Assembly (NCBI GenBank): GCA_949287085.1
Contig: CASEER010000015.1
Coordinates: 1,272-44,589, forward strand
Direction: 5' to 3'
Length of the DNA: 43,318 nucleotides
From: an uncultured Coriobacteriaceae bacterium
GTDB taxonomy: Bacteria > Actinomycetota > Coriobacteriia > Coriobacteriales > Coriobacteriaceae
Within the stretch, counting starts at the first letter, position 1. Each line of letters opens with the position of its first letter. Made by a program: the position numbers and the translations under genes. Shown here one piece after another: positions 1 through 7,487 of this stretch. The notes below the pieces were generated by a model, which searched no databases, was not told where the DNA came from, and worked only from the letters and a program-made list of their open reading frames with translations.

Positions 1-1
1 C

Positions 2-1081
2 GTCGAGGCGGATCTTAAGGAGGCGGGCTTCGAGGTCGAGATCTTCGAGGGCGTCGAGTCCGACCCGTCCGTCGACACGGTGATGCGCGGCGCGAAGGCC
101 ATGGAGGAGTTCCAGCCCGACTGGATCGTGGGCATCGGCGGCGGCTCGCCCATCGATGCGGCCAAGGCCATGTGGCTGTTCTACGAGTATCCCAACGAGA
201 CGTTCGAGGAGGCCATCGTCCCCTTCAGCTTCCCCGAGCTCCGCACCAAGGCCAAGTTCTGCGCCATCGCTTCCACGTCCGGCACGGCGACCGAGGTGAC
301 CGCCTTCTCCGTCATCACCGATTACGAGAAGGGCATCAAGTACCCGCTCGCCGACTTCAACATCACCCCGGACGTTGCGATCGTCGACCCCGAGCTCACC
401 TACACCATGCCGCAGAAGCTCTGCGCGCACACCGGTATGGACGCGCTGACCCATGCCATCGAGGCCTACGTCTCCACCGCGGGCTCGATGTTCACTGACG
501 CCAACGCGCTGCACGCTATCCGCGAGATCGTGGAGTGGCTGCCCAAGAGCTACGAGGGCGACCACGAGGCGCGCCAGCACATGCATGAGGCGCAGTGCAT
601 CGCCGGCATCGCGTTCTCGTCCGGCCTGCTCGGCATCGTGCACTCCATGGCGCACAAGACCGGTGCCGCCTTTACGGGCGACCATATCATCCATGGCTGC
701 GCCAACGCCATGTACCTCGGCAAGGTCATTCAGTTCAACAGCAAGGACGCCCGCGCCAAGAGCCGCTACGCCTATATCGCCAAGGAGGTCCTGCACCTCG
801 CCGGCGAGACCGAGGACGAGCTCGTCGCCTCGCTGGTGCAGAAGATCCGCGACCTCAACGACGTGCTCAACATTCCGCAGGGCATCAAGAACTACGGTAA
901 GGGCGGCGTGAAGGCCGACGAGTCGATTATCGACTACGCCGAGTTCGAGGAGAAGAAGAGCCGCGTCGCCGTCGATGCCATCGGTGACGCCTGCACCGGG
1001 TCCAACCCGCGCCAGCCCACGCCCGAGGAGATGGAGAAGCTGCTCGAGTGCGTCTACAACGACGTGGACGTGGACTTCTAG
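2..1081 (+). CDS. Iron-containing (group III) alcohol dehydrogenase, 5' end outside window
   Basis: The reading frame is open from base 2, upstream of the first ATG at 80, so the N-terminus lies outside the window. The visible part is 359 residues against about 385-390 for the family, so roughly 25-30 residues are missing. The nucleotide-binding GGGSPIDAAKA loop is present, as are the iron-site motifs GMDALTHAIEAY (Asp and His ligands) and HSMAHKTGA...DHIIHG (two His ligands). The family reduces aldehydes to alcohols, or the reverse, with NAD(P)H in the cytoplasm, usually to dispose of fermentation reductant. The exact substrate (butanol, lactaldehyde, 1,3-propanediol) cannot be read from sequence. 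It ends in TAG and is convergent with the M24 peptidase. The family call is firm; the substrate is open. Confidence 0.93.
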   Translation, partial: VEADLKEAGFEVEIFEGVESDPSVDTVMRGAKAMEEFQPDWIVGIGGGSPIDAAKAMWLFYEYPNETFEEAIVPFSFPELRTKAKFCAIASTSGTATEVTAFSVITDYEKGIKYPLADFNITPDVAIVDPELTYTMPQKLCAHTGMDALTHAIEAYVSTAGSMFTDANALHAIREIVEWLPKSYEGDHEARQHMHEAQCIAGIAFSSGLLGIVHSMAHKTGAAFTGDHIIHGCANAMYLGKVIQFNSKDARAKSRYAYIAKEVLHLAGETEDELVASLVQKIRDLNDVLNIPQGIKNYGKGGVKADESIIDYAEFEEKKSRVAVDAIGDACTGSNPRQPTPEEMEKLLECVYNDVDVDF

Positions 1082-1101
1082 GCGAGGTCTCGATTCCCAA
1101 C

Positions 1102-1185
1102 GGAATCCCCCTGCACCTCTTACGCAAACGCCCTCCGCCTTACGGCCTGCGGAATGTTTGCCTGGGGAATCTGCAGGGGGATTCC
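1102..1185. repeat. 14-bp perfect inverted repeat between convergent genes
   Basis: The arms at 1102-1115 (GGAATCCCCCTGCA) and 1172-1185 are exact reverse complements, with a 56-nt spacer that itself holds a short CCGC/GCGG hairpin. A further GACCCG...CGGGTC hairpin at 1194-1213 directly follows the stop codon of the minus-strand peptidase. It lies between two convergent genes, so it probably helps terminate both transcripts, but no clear T-run follows on either strand. Confidence 0.55.
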
Positions 1186-1213
1186 TGCATCTCGACCCGC
1201 TGCAGCCCGGGTC

Positions 1214-2287
<1,074 letters not shown>

Positions 2288-2323
2288 GATGCCTCCCTGG
2301 GACGTAGGGGTTCGCACGCGCCC

Positions 2324-2351
2324 AGTGTAGCACCTGCGCGGCCTCGTCCAA
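2324..2351 (-). promoter_or_regulatory. Possible promoter of the M24 peptidase
   Basis: On the minus strand TTGGAC (2351-2346) and TACACT (2329-2324) are separated by 16 nt, about 40 nt upstream of the peptidase start codon. The -10 matches well and the -35 only partly. Confidence 0.4.
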
Positions 2352-2375
2352 ACCGACCGTTGGTGTCGCCCTGCA

Positions 2376-2433
2376 GAGAAATCGCGTTTAGGTCCCCTTT
2401 GGGGGCGGAAAGGGGGCCTAAGCGCGATTTCTC
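2376..2433. repeat. Long near-perfect hairpin at the edge of insertion-sequence debris
   Basis: The arms at 2376-2401 and 2408-2433 pair at 23 of 26 positions around a 6-nt loop. The outer 11 bases (GAGAAATCGCG) are identical. It has no T-run on either strand, so it is not a standard terminator. It lies exactly where transposase homology begins. It may be a REP or MITE-type palindrome, or an element end. Confidence 0.7.
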
Positions 2434-2436
2434 GGA

Positions 2437-2933
2437 GGAGGTCGAGGACCGCAGGCGCGACAAGGGGAGCGCGTTCGACGAGTTCAGGGACGTGATAGAG
2501 AGCAAGGCGGAGATGCCGGGGGTCACGAAGAAGGCCATACACGAGTTCCTGCTCGACCGGCACCCCGACGCGGCGCTGCCCAAGTACGGGGCCTTCACGA
2601 AATACTGTCGGGAGCGGGGGATCGAGTGCGCCGCGCCGTCGGACCCCGAGCCGCACCCCCGCTTCGAGACCCCGGCCGGCCGCCAGCTGCAGTTCGACTG
2701 GAAGGAGGGGCTTGAGATGGTCGACGCGAACGGCGAGGTCTTCGAGTTCAACGTGTTCAGCGCGGTCCTCGGCTTCTCGCGCGCGCACACCACTTCGTCT
2801 ACTCCAGGACCCGAACCGAGGACGACCTGCTCGCCTGCCTGCTGTCGACGTTCGTCCGGTTCGGCGGGGTGCCCGAGGAGGCCGTCATCGACAACATGGC
2901 CGCGCTCGTCACGTTCTCGGGCGGCAGGCTTCG
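2437..2933 (+). pseudogene. istA: IS21-family transposase (IstA) fragment, frameshifted and truncated
   Basis: Translation from about 2440 reads as the middle of an IstA-like integrase: a helical region (DEFRDVIESKAEMPGVTKKAIHEFL split over several motifs) and then the start of the DDE domain, FETPAGRQLQFDWKEG. The frame breaks in the GCGCGCACAC tract near 2780-2790. The next frame continues the same protein with HHFVYSRTRTEDDLLACLL and VPEEAVIDNMAALV, the second catalytic region. The N-terminal HTH and everything after about 2930 are missing, and no istB follows. It is therefore a dead remnant. On its 3' side it abuts a different transposase fragment on the opposite strand. Confidence 0.85.
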
Positions 2934-3286
2934 GCGCAGGCGTCGAGCGGCACGGCGAACAGCGCGAGCCGAATGAAGGATACCCAGGTCGACAGTGGCT
3001 TCTTGCAGTTCTCGAGGACGGTTCCCGTGAGCGAGGTGAACCTCGCCCCGCAGCTCGGGCAGCGCCAGCGCCGGACGCCGGACGGCTCGCGCCCGTCCCT
3101 CCACGGCGACGCCTCCCCGCAGGCGGAGCACGCCGGGCGGGGGCGGTAGCGGTCGGCGGCCTCGGCGAGCGTGCCGACGCCGATCTCCTCCCTGAGCCTC
3201 CTTTCCTCGACGGCAGCGGAAAGGAGCTCGAGTTCGCCGGCGGACAGGCCTCCGACGAGCCCCGAGTAGGGGTTCAGTCGCTTCAT
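2930..3286 (-). pseudogene. Zinc-ribbon transposase N-terminus (IS1595/ISXO2-like), truncated
   Basis: The minus-strand frame from ATG 3286 begins MKRLNPYSGLVGG and carries a zinc ribbon with the pairs CSACGE and CPSCGARF. This is followed by SLTGTVLENCKKPLSTW, the layout of IS1595/ISXO2-type transposases ahead of their DDE domain. Homology stops near LDACAEACR (about 2930), where the IS21 fragment begins on the other strand; the catalytic domain is absent. The assignment to IS1595 rather than another zinc-ribbon IS family is inference. The hairpin at 3305-3363 lies just upstream of its start and may include the element end. Confidence 0.72.
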
Positions 3287-3304
3287 GGCGGAGTATTCCC
3301 ATCC

Positions 3305-3363
3305 GCCCGAACGCCCACCCGGAGGGAATGTCGCCAAACATAGATCCGGGTGGGCGCTCGGGC
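3305..3363. repeat. 19-bp inverted repeat upstream of transposase fragment
   Basis: The arms 3305-3323 (GCCCGAACGCCCACCCGGA) and 3345-3363 match at 18 of 19 positions with a 21-nt loop. The loop holds GCCAAAC, and its complement GTTTGGC lies just outside at 3373-3379, so a pseudoknot is possible. It immediately precedes the truncated zinc-ribbon transposase and is likely part of that insertion sequence's end or a translational control hairpin. Confidence 0.65.
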
Positions 3364-3462
3364 AAATTCTACGTTTGGCTGGGAAGAGTACATCCCGTTC
3401 TGCCGGGGCGCTCGATCCATCACCTAAGTTCTAGACTGCCAGAAATAATAAACGATTTCCCA

Positions 3463-3498
3463 CGTAAACAGCCGTACAAGACCGTTTACGGCAGTTTT
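3463..3498 (+). terminator. Terminator-like hairpin before the lac region
   Basis: CGTAAAC (3463-3469) pairs with GTTTACG (3484-3490), or alternatively GCCGTA with TACGGC, followed by GCAGTTTTTA. It would stop plus-strand read-through from the insertion-sequence debris. The remaining bases 3364-3606 hold no recognisable gene and are more AT-rich than the surroundings. Confidence 0.45.
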
Positions 3499-3606
3499 TA
3501 TGCCGCTCACACTGTAAATATCACGTATCATCTTGTTTGGTTTTGTTGAGATGGTATTGTTCGACTTGCCCGGATATTCCAACAGCAAGCAAAATTGTGC
3601 AACAAA

Positions 3607-3622
3607 ATGAGCACGTGCTCAT
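3607..3622. promoter_or_regulatory. 16-bp palindromic operator for the lac EIIA gene
   Basis: ATGAGCACGTGCTCAT is a perfect palindrome ending 15 nt before the EIIA start codon. The identical 16-mer recurs upstream of the EIICB gene at 5355-5370, and a LacI-family regulator lies between the two. The central CpG-type even-length palindrome is the usual LacI-family operator form. Binding by that regulator is inference. Confidence 0.82.
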
Positions 3623-3637
3623 ACTACGGGAGGAACC

Positions 3638-3976
3638 ATGGCATCAAAAGAAGAGATCTCGATGATCGGCTTTGAGATTGTCGCCTACGCTGGCGACGCC
3701 CAGACCGACCTAATCGCTGCATGCGAGAAGGCAAGCCAAGGCGACATCGATGGGGCGCGTGCCCTTCACGAATCTGCAAAGCAAGCTCTTATCGACGCCC
3801 ACGACGTCCAGACCAGGCTTCTCTCCCAGGAAGCCGGAGGCGGCGAAATGGAGGTCACCTTCATCATGGTGCATGCCCAGGACACCCTGATGACCACCAT
3901 GCTGCTTGAGAAGCAGACCAAGTTCACCATCGATGCCTACCAGCGCATCGCCCAACTTGAAGCCAGGCTCGCCTAG
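3638..3976 (+). CDS. lacF: PTS lactose/cellobiose-family EIIA component
   Basis: The 112-residue protein is full length for the family. It relays phosphate from HPr to the EIIB domain through the His of MVHAQDTLMTTMLL; the Asp of HAQD is the conserved metal ligand at the trimer axis. The N-terminal GFEIVAYAGDAQTDLI is typical. It is cytoplasmic. The start has a strong ribosome site (GGGAGG). The lactose rather than cellobiose assignment rests on the neighbouring LacE-type EIICB and LacG-type hydrolase. It is separated from them by the oppositely oriented regulator, so it forms its own transcription unit under the operator at 3607. A strong two-way terminator follows. Confidence 0.9.
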   Translation: MASKEEISMIGFEIVAYAGDAQTDLIAACEKASQGDIDGARALHESAKQALIDAHDVQTRLLSQEAGGGEMEVTFIMVHAQDTLMTTMLLEKQTKFTIDAYQRIAQLEARLA

Positions 3977-4015
3977 CGCAAGGCGCCATCAAGCTTTTGA
4001 GACAACCCAACTAAT

Positions 4016-4047
4016 GAGGGGGGCCGCTTCCGAGCGGCCCCCTCTTC
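4016..4047. terminator. Bidirectional terminator between lacF and the LacI-family gene
   Basis: GAGGGGGCCGC-type arms at 4016-4027 and 4034-4044 pair around TTCCGA, followed by TTCATCT on the plus strand. The genes on both sides converge here. Confidence 0.85.
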
Positions 4048-4049
4048 AT

Positions 4050-5096
4050 CTATATGCAATCAGCCACGGTGCCGCGCTCGACCAGCTCGCCCGGCAAACG
4101 CACCGCCTCGACCTTTGATTCTCTCGATAGCTGGGAGAAGAAGTAGTCGAACGTCTTTCGACCACGCTCGCGCATGTCGAAGCGCACAGTGGTCAGGTCA
4201 TTGTGGGGCACCATGCCCTGCATGGAATCGTCCACGCCTATAACGCTCACGTCTTCCGGTACACGCCTGCCATGGGCGCGCAGCGCCATGATGGCACCCA
4301 TGGCCATTTGATCGTTGGCCGCGTAGAGCGCCGTCATCTCAGCGTCTTGGACGAGCTTCTCGCCAAGCTCGTAGCCGCTGTCCGCAGTCCAATCCCCGTG
4401 TAGGGGCTCAACGACTTCGAGCCCCGCGCGCTCCAGCGAGTCTCGCCAACCGCGCGTCCTGAAATCCGCCGTAATCGAGTCTTTGGGACCGGCCAGGTGC
4501 CTGATCTGCGTATGGCCGCGCGAGCGAAGGTGGTCGACCACAAGCTGCGAACACCCGTATTGATCGGAGTCGATAGTGGTGCAGCGCGGGTGCTCCTTCA
4601 TGGAGATGATGATGGTGGGCAGGCCGTTGAGCGGCTCGAACTCGTCAAAATCCTCGATGGTCCTGTTGGTGTTGAACACCATGCCGTCCACGGGGAGTTC
4701 CGCCAGGCGACGCGCGGTGTCCCGCAGGCGCACGGACTCGCTCTCATCAAACTCGATCAAGGTGACGGCGTAACCGTACTCACGGGCGGCGGACATAAGC
4801 CCCTCCAGCGTAGCGACGTTACCCGTATGGGTGATATCGAACATGCACAGGCCGATGCAGCCGTACTTGCCGCCGCGCAGCGACCTACCGGCAAAGCTGG
4901 GGTAGAAGCCAAGCTGGTCCATGGCATCCATAACGCGCTTTCGAGTCTCCTCGACCACGCACGCCTGCCCGTTGACCACGCGTGACACCGTCTGTCGGGA
5001 GACGCCGGCAAGCTTGGCGACGTCTGCCATGGACACCGCCCTGCCAGACTTGTGCACTGCGGAATCTACCGCCATCATCTTGTTATCTCGTTCCAT
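4050..5096 (-). CDS. LacI-family transcriptional regulator of the lactose PTS genes
   Basis: The 348-residue protein has an N-terminal LacI helix-turn-helix (about 22-45: MADVAKLAGVSRQTVSRVVN). A hinge helix follows near residues 65-76, and then a periplasmic-binding-protein-like sensor domain (from about 80) with the C-terminal VSVIGVDDS and TTVRFDM motifs of the family. It probably represses lacF and lacE-lacG through the ATGAGCACGTGCTCAT sites, released by a sugar or sugar phosphate. It is transcribed divergently from lacE; a degenerate operator overlaps its own putative promoter, which suggests autoregulation. The start at 5096 is supported by AGGGGAG. Classic lactic-acid-bacterial lac PTS operons use a DeoR-type LacR, so a LacI-type regulator here is a different solution. 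Confidence 0.9.
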   Translation of the reverse strand: MERDNKMMAVDSAVHKSGRAVSMADVAKLAGVSRQTVSRVVNGQACVVEETRKRVMDAMDQLGFYPSFAGRSLRGGKYGCIGLCMFDITHTGNVATLEGLMSAAREYGYAVTLIEFDESESVRLRDTARRLAELPVDGMVFNTNRTIEDFDEFEPLNGLPTIIISMKEHPRCTTIDSDQYGCSQLVVDHLRSRGHTQIRHLAGPKDSITADFRTRGWRDSLERAGLEVVEPLHGDWTADSGYELGEKLVQDAEMTALYAANDQMAMGAIMALRAHGRRVPEDVSVIGVDDSMQGMVPHNDLTTVRFDMRERGRKTFDYFFSQLSRESKVEAVRLPGELVERGTVADCI

Positions 5097-5169
5097 CCAA
5101 CGGCTCCCCTCGTATTGCGCATGCTCTCAGATTGATGCTCGAATTGCTGTTCAAACTGCTGTTCTGGTA

Positions 5170-5198
5170 AATGTAGCATCAACCGAGCGCAGGCTGAA
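5170..5198 (-). promoter_or_regulatory. Putative promoter of the LacI-family gene
   Basis: On the minus strand TTCAGC (5198-5193) and TACATT (5175-5170) are separated by exactly 17 nt, giving a leader of about 65 nt. The leader contains a direct repeat, TGCTGTTC, at 5145-5152 and 5157-5164. Confidence 0.45.
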
Positions 5199-5212
5199 GA
5201 GCACATGCGCAT
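5197..5212. promoter_or_regulatory. Degenerate copy of the lac operator at the regulator's promoter
   Basis: AAGAGCACATGCGCAT matches 13 of 16 bases of ATGAGCACGTGCTCAT and overlaps the putative -35 of the regulator gene. It would allow negative autoregulation at lower affinity. Confidence 0.45.
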
Positions 5213-5331
5213 TGGACGAAGGCTATCATCTTTTCCGCGCACCTCTGTCTACGTCTATCCCGCCGCTTGCCGCCGATAATCGACCGCTCGCATCCCTTTA
5301 CCCCCAACACCCCTTGCACCGCTATCAACTT

Positions 5332-5370
5332 ATGATAACGTGCTCATTGTAGAAATGAGCACGTGCTCAT
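5332..5370. promoter_or_regulatory. Tandem operators upstream of lacE
   Basis: 5355-5370 is the perfect 16-bp palindrome ATGAGCACGTGCTCAT. 5332-5347, ATGATAACGTGCTCAT, matches it at 14 of 16 positions. Their centres are 23 bp apart, about two helical turns, so dimers would bind on one DNA face. A possible promoter spans the perfect site: TTGTAG (5348-5353), 17-nt spacer, TAACGA (5371-5376). The rest of the 387-base gap between the regulator and lacE shows no gene. Confidence 0.78.
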
Positions 5371-5483
5371 AACGAGTAACATCCGGGCAAACATACTCGT
5401 AAGCAGCGCAAGCTCGCCCTGGCAGCCATCTCTATCAGCACGTTTAGTGGCTGCAAAAGCAAAACCATGTAAACGGAGGGTCC

Positions 5484-7358
5484 ATGGAAAAGCTCATAGC
5501 GTTCATCGAGAAAGGCAAGCCTTTCTTCAACGCCATCGCGCGCAACAAGTACCTCAAGGCAATTCGCGACGGCTTCATTTCCGTCATGCCCATCATCATC
5601 GTCTCCAGCATCTTTCTTTTGGTCAGTGCCGTCCCCAATGTCTGGGGCTTCTACTGGCCGGCAGAGATCAACGACGTTCTCATGAAGGCCTACAACTACT
5701 CCATGGGCATCGTCGGCATCTGCGCAGCGGCCACCACGGCCAAGCACTTCTGCGATGCGCAGAATCGCGACCTGCCAAAGAACAACCAGATCAACTTCAT
5801 CTCGGTCATGATTGCATCGCTCATCGGTTTTCTGCTGCTCTCCAGCGACGCCATCAGCTTCACGGATAACGGTGTCTCCATCTCCGGCCTCGCCAACGGC
5901 TACATGGGTTCCAAGGGCCTGCTAACCGCCTTTATCTGTGCGTTCGCCACCGGCATCATCTACAAGTTCTTTATCAAGCGCAACATCACCATCAAGATGC
6001 CCGAACAGGTGCCGCCCAATATCTCCCAGACCTTCAAGGACATCATCCCCTTTGGCGTCTGCCTGCTCTTCTTCTGGGGCTTTGACTTTGCATTCCGCAA
6101 CATCTTTGGCTTCTGCTTCGCCCAAGGCGTTATCCAGGTGTTCCAGCCGCTCTTCTCCGCGGCAGATGGCTATCTGGGCCTCGCCATCATCTACGGCGCC
6201 ATGTCTCTCTTCTGGTTTGTAGGCGTCCACGGCCCCTCCATCATCGAGCCCGCAATCTCCGCCGCCCTCATCTCCAACCTCGAGCTCAACATGGCCATGT
6301 ACCAGGCCGGCGAGCACGCAACCGCCGTCCTCACCAAACCGCTTCAGGATTTCGTCGTCGCCATGGGCGGCACCGGCGCCACGTTGGTGATCTGCTTCAT
6401 GTTCGCCTTCCTCGCCAAGTCCAAAGAGATGCGCGCCGTGGGCCGTGCCTCAGCCGTGCCGGTTTGCTTTGGCGTCAACGAGCCGTTTCTCTTCGGCGCT
6501 CCCATGGTCTTGAACCCCATCTTCTTCATCCCCTTCATCTTCGCGCCCATCGCCAATATCTGGATCACCAAGTTCTTCATCGACGTCTTGGGTATGAACG
6601 GTTTCATGTTCAGCCTTCCCTGGACCACCCCCGCGCCCGTGGGCATCGCCATGGGCCTGGGACTTCAGCCCCTTGCGTTCCTGCTCATCCCCGCCCTGCT
6701 GATTGTCGATTTCCTCATTTATTTCCCCTTCTTCAAGGTGTACGACCGTGAGAAGTGCGCCGAAGAAGCCGAGGCCGATCAGGCTGAGGTCGCACAGCGC
6801 GCCGCCCAGAAGCAAGCAGCCATGAACGCGGCGTTCCAGGGCAAGGCAGACACGGCAAGCGTCGCCACCGGTGCCGTCGCCCAGGCTGCCGCGAGCATGG
6901 CAGCAGAGAAAAAGCGTGCCGCTGGCCAGCCTATGGACGAAGAACCTGCGGGTAACACCATCCCCGCTGCATCTGATAACGCCGTTGCCAGCGCCTCGTC
7001 CAGCACTATCGCCGCTGCGAGCGACCCCTATGCAGCGCTCAACGGCCGTCGTGTCCTGGTCCTGTGCCAGGGAGGCGGAACCTCCGGCCTGCTCGCCAAC
7101 GCGCTGGCCAAAGCTGCCCGCGAGCACGGCATCGACCTTGAGACCGCAGCGGACGCCTACGGCAGCCATCTGGACATCATGCCGGACTTTGACCTTGTTA
7201 TCCTGGCGCCCCAGGCAGCGTCATACTTCGATGACCTCAAGGCCGACGGCGAGCGTATGGGCGTTGCCTGTTGCGTCACCCGCGGCAAGCAGTACATCGA
7301 CCTCACCCGCGACGGCGAGGCATCGCTGGCATTTGTAGCCCAGCAGCTGGGCCTCTAG
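5484..7358 (+). CDS. lacE: PTS lactose-specific EIICB permease
   Basis: The 624-residue fusion imports lactose across the cytoplasmic membrane and phosphorylates it. The EIIC domain (about 1-420) has multiple hydrophobic segments and the conserved GVHGPSIIEPA and FGVNEPFLFGAPMVLNP loops. The EIIB domain (about 520-624) has the phosphocysteine P-loop VLVLCQGGGTSGLLANAL and PDFDLVILAPQAA, closely matching LacE-type EIIB. The linker (about 425-520) is long and rich in Ala, Gln, Lys and Ser; it accounts for most of the length beyond the roughly 570 residues of lactococcal LacE. The ribosome site GGAGGG precedes the ATG. It is followed by lacG on the same strand and pairs with the separate EIIA. 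Confidence 0.93.
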   Translation: MEKLIAFIEKGKPFFNAIARNKYLKAIRDGFISVMPIIIVSSIFLLVSAVPNVWGFYWPAEINDVLMKAYNYSMGIVGICAAATTAKHFCDAQNRDLPKNNQINFISVMIASLIGFLLLSSDAISFTDNGVSISGLANGYMGSKGLLTAFICAFATGIIYKFFIKRNITIKMPEQVPPNISQTFKDIIPFGVCLLFFWGFDFAFRNIFGFCFAQGVIQVFQPLFSAADGYLGLAIIYGAMSLFWFVGVHGPSIIEPAISAALISNLELNMAMYQAGEHATAVLTKPLQDFVVAMGGTGATLVICFMFAFLAKSKEMRAVGRASAVPVCFGVNEPFLFGAPMVLNPIFFIPFIFAPIANIWITKFFIDVLGMNGFMFSLPWTTPAPVGIAMGLGLQPLAFLLIPALLIVDFLIYFPFFKVYDREKCAEEAEADQAEVAQRAAQKQAAMNAAFQGKADTASVATGAVAQAAASMAAEKKRAAGQPMDEEPAGNTIPAASDNAVASASSSTIAAASDPYAALNGRRVLVLCQGGGTSGLLANALAKAAREHGIDLETAADAYGSHLDIMPDFDLVILAPQAASYFDDLKADGERMGVACCVTRGKQYIDLTRDGEASLAFVAQQLGL

Positions 7359-7403
7359 ATCCCTGCGCGTGCAGTAGCGCACTCGAATAGAGCCCCCATT
7401 TCC

Positions 7404-7446
7404 GCGGTTCGGGAGCAGCGCGCCCTGCCGTCTTCTCCCGAACCGC
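7404..7446. repeat. Perfect 12-bp stem-loop between lacE and lacG
   Basis: GCGGTTCGGGAG (7404-7415) and its exact complement at 7435-7446 enclose 19 nt. There is no T-run, so it is more likely an mRNA processing or stability hairpin that uncouples lacE and lacG levels than a full terminator. Confidence 0.65.
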
Positions 7447-7487
7447 CCCTAACCCCTTTCAGCCCTTCAAACAAGATTGGATTCGCC

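Noticed and set aside
5145..5164. TGCTGTTC direct repeat near the LacI-family gene as an operator
   Set aside because: Only 8 bp and lying in the transcribed leader; the palindromic 16-mer is a much better operator.
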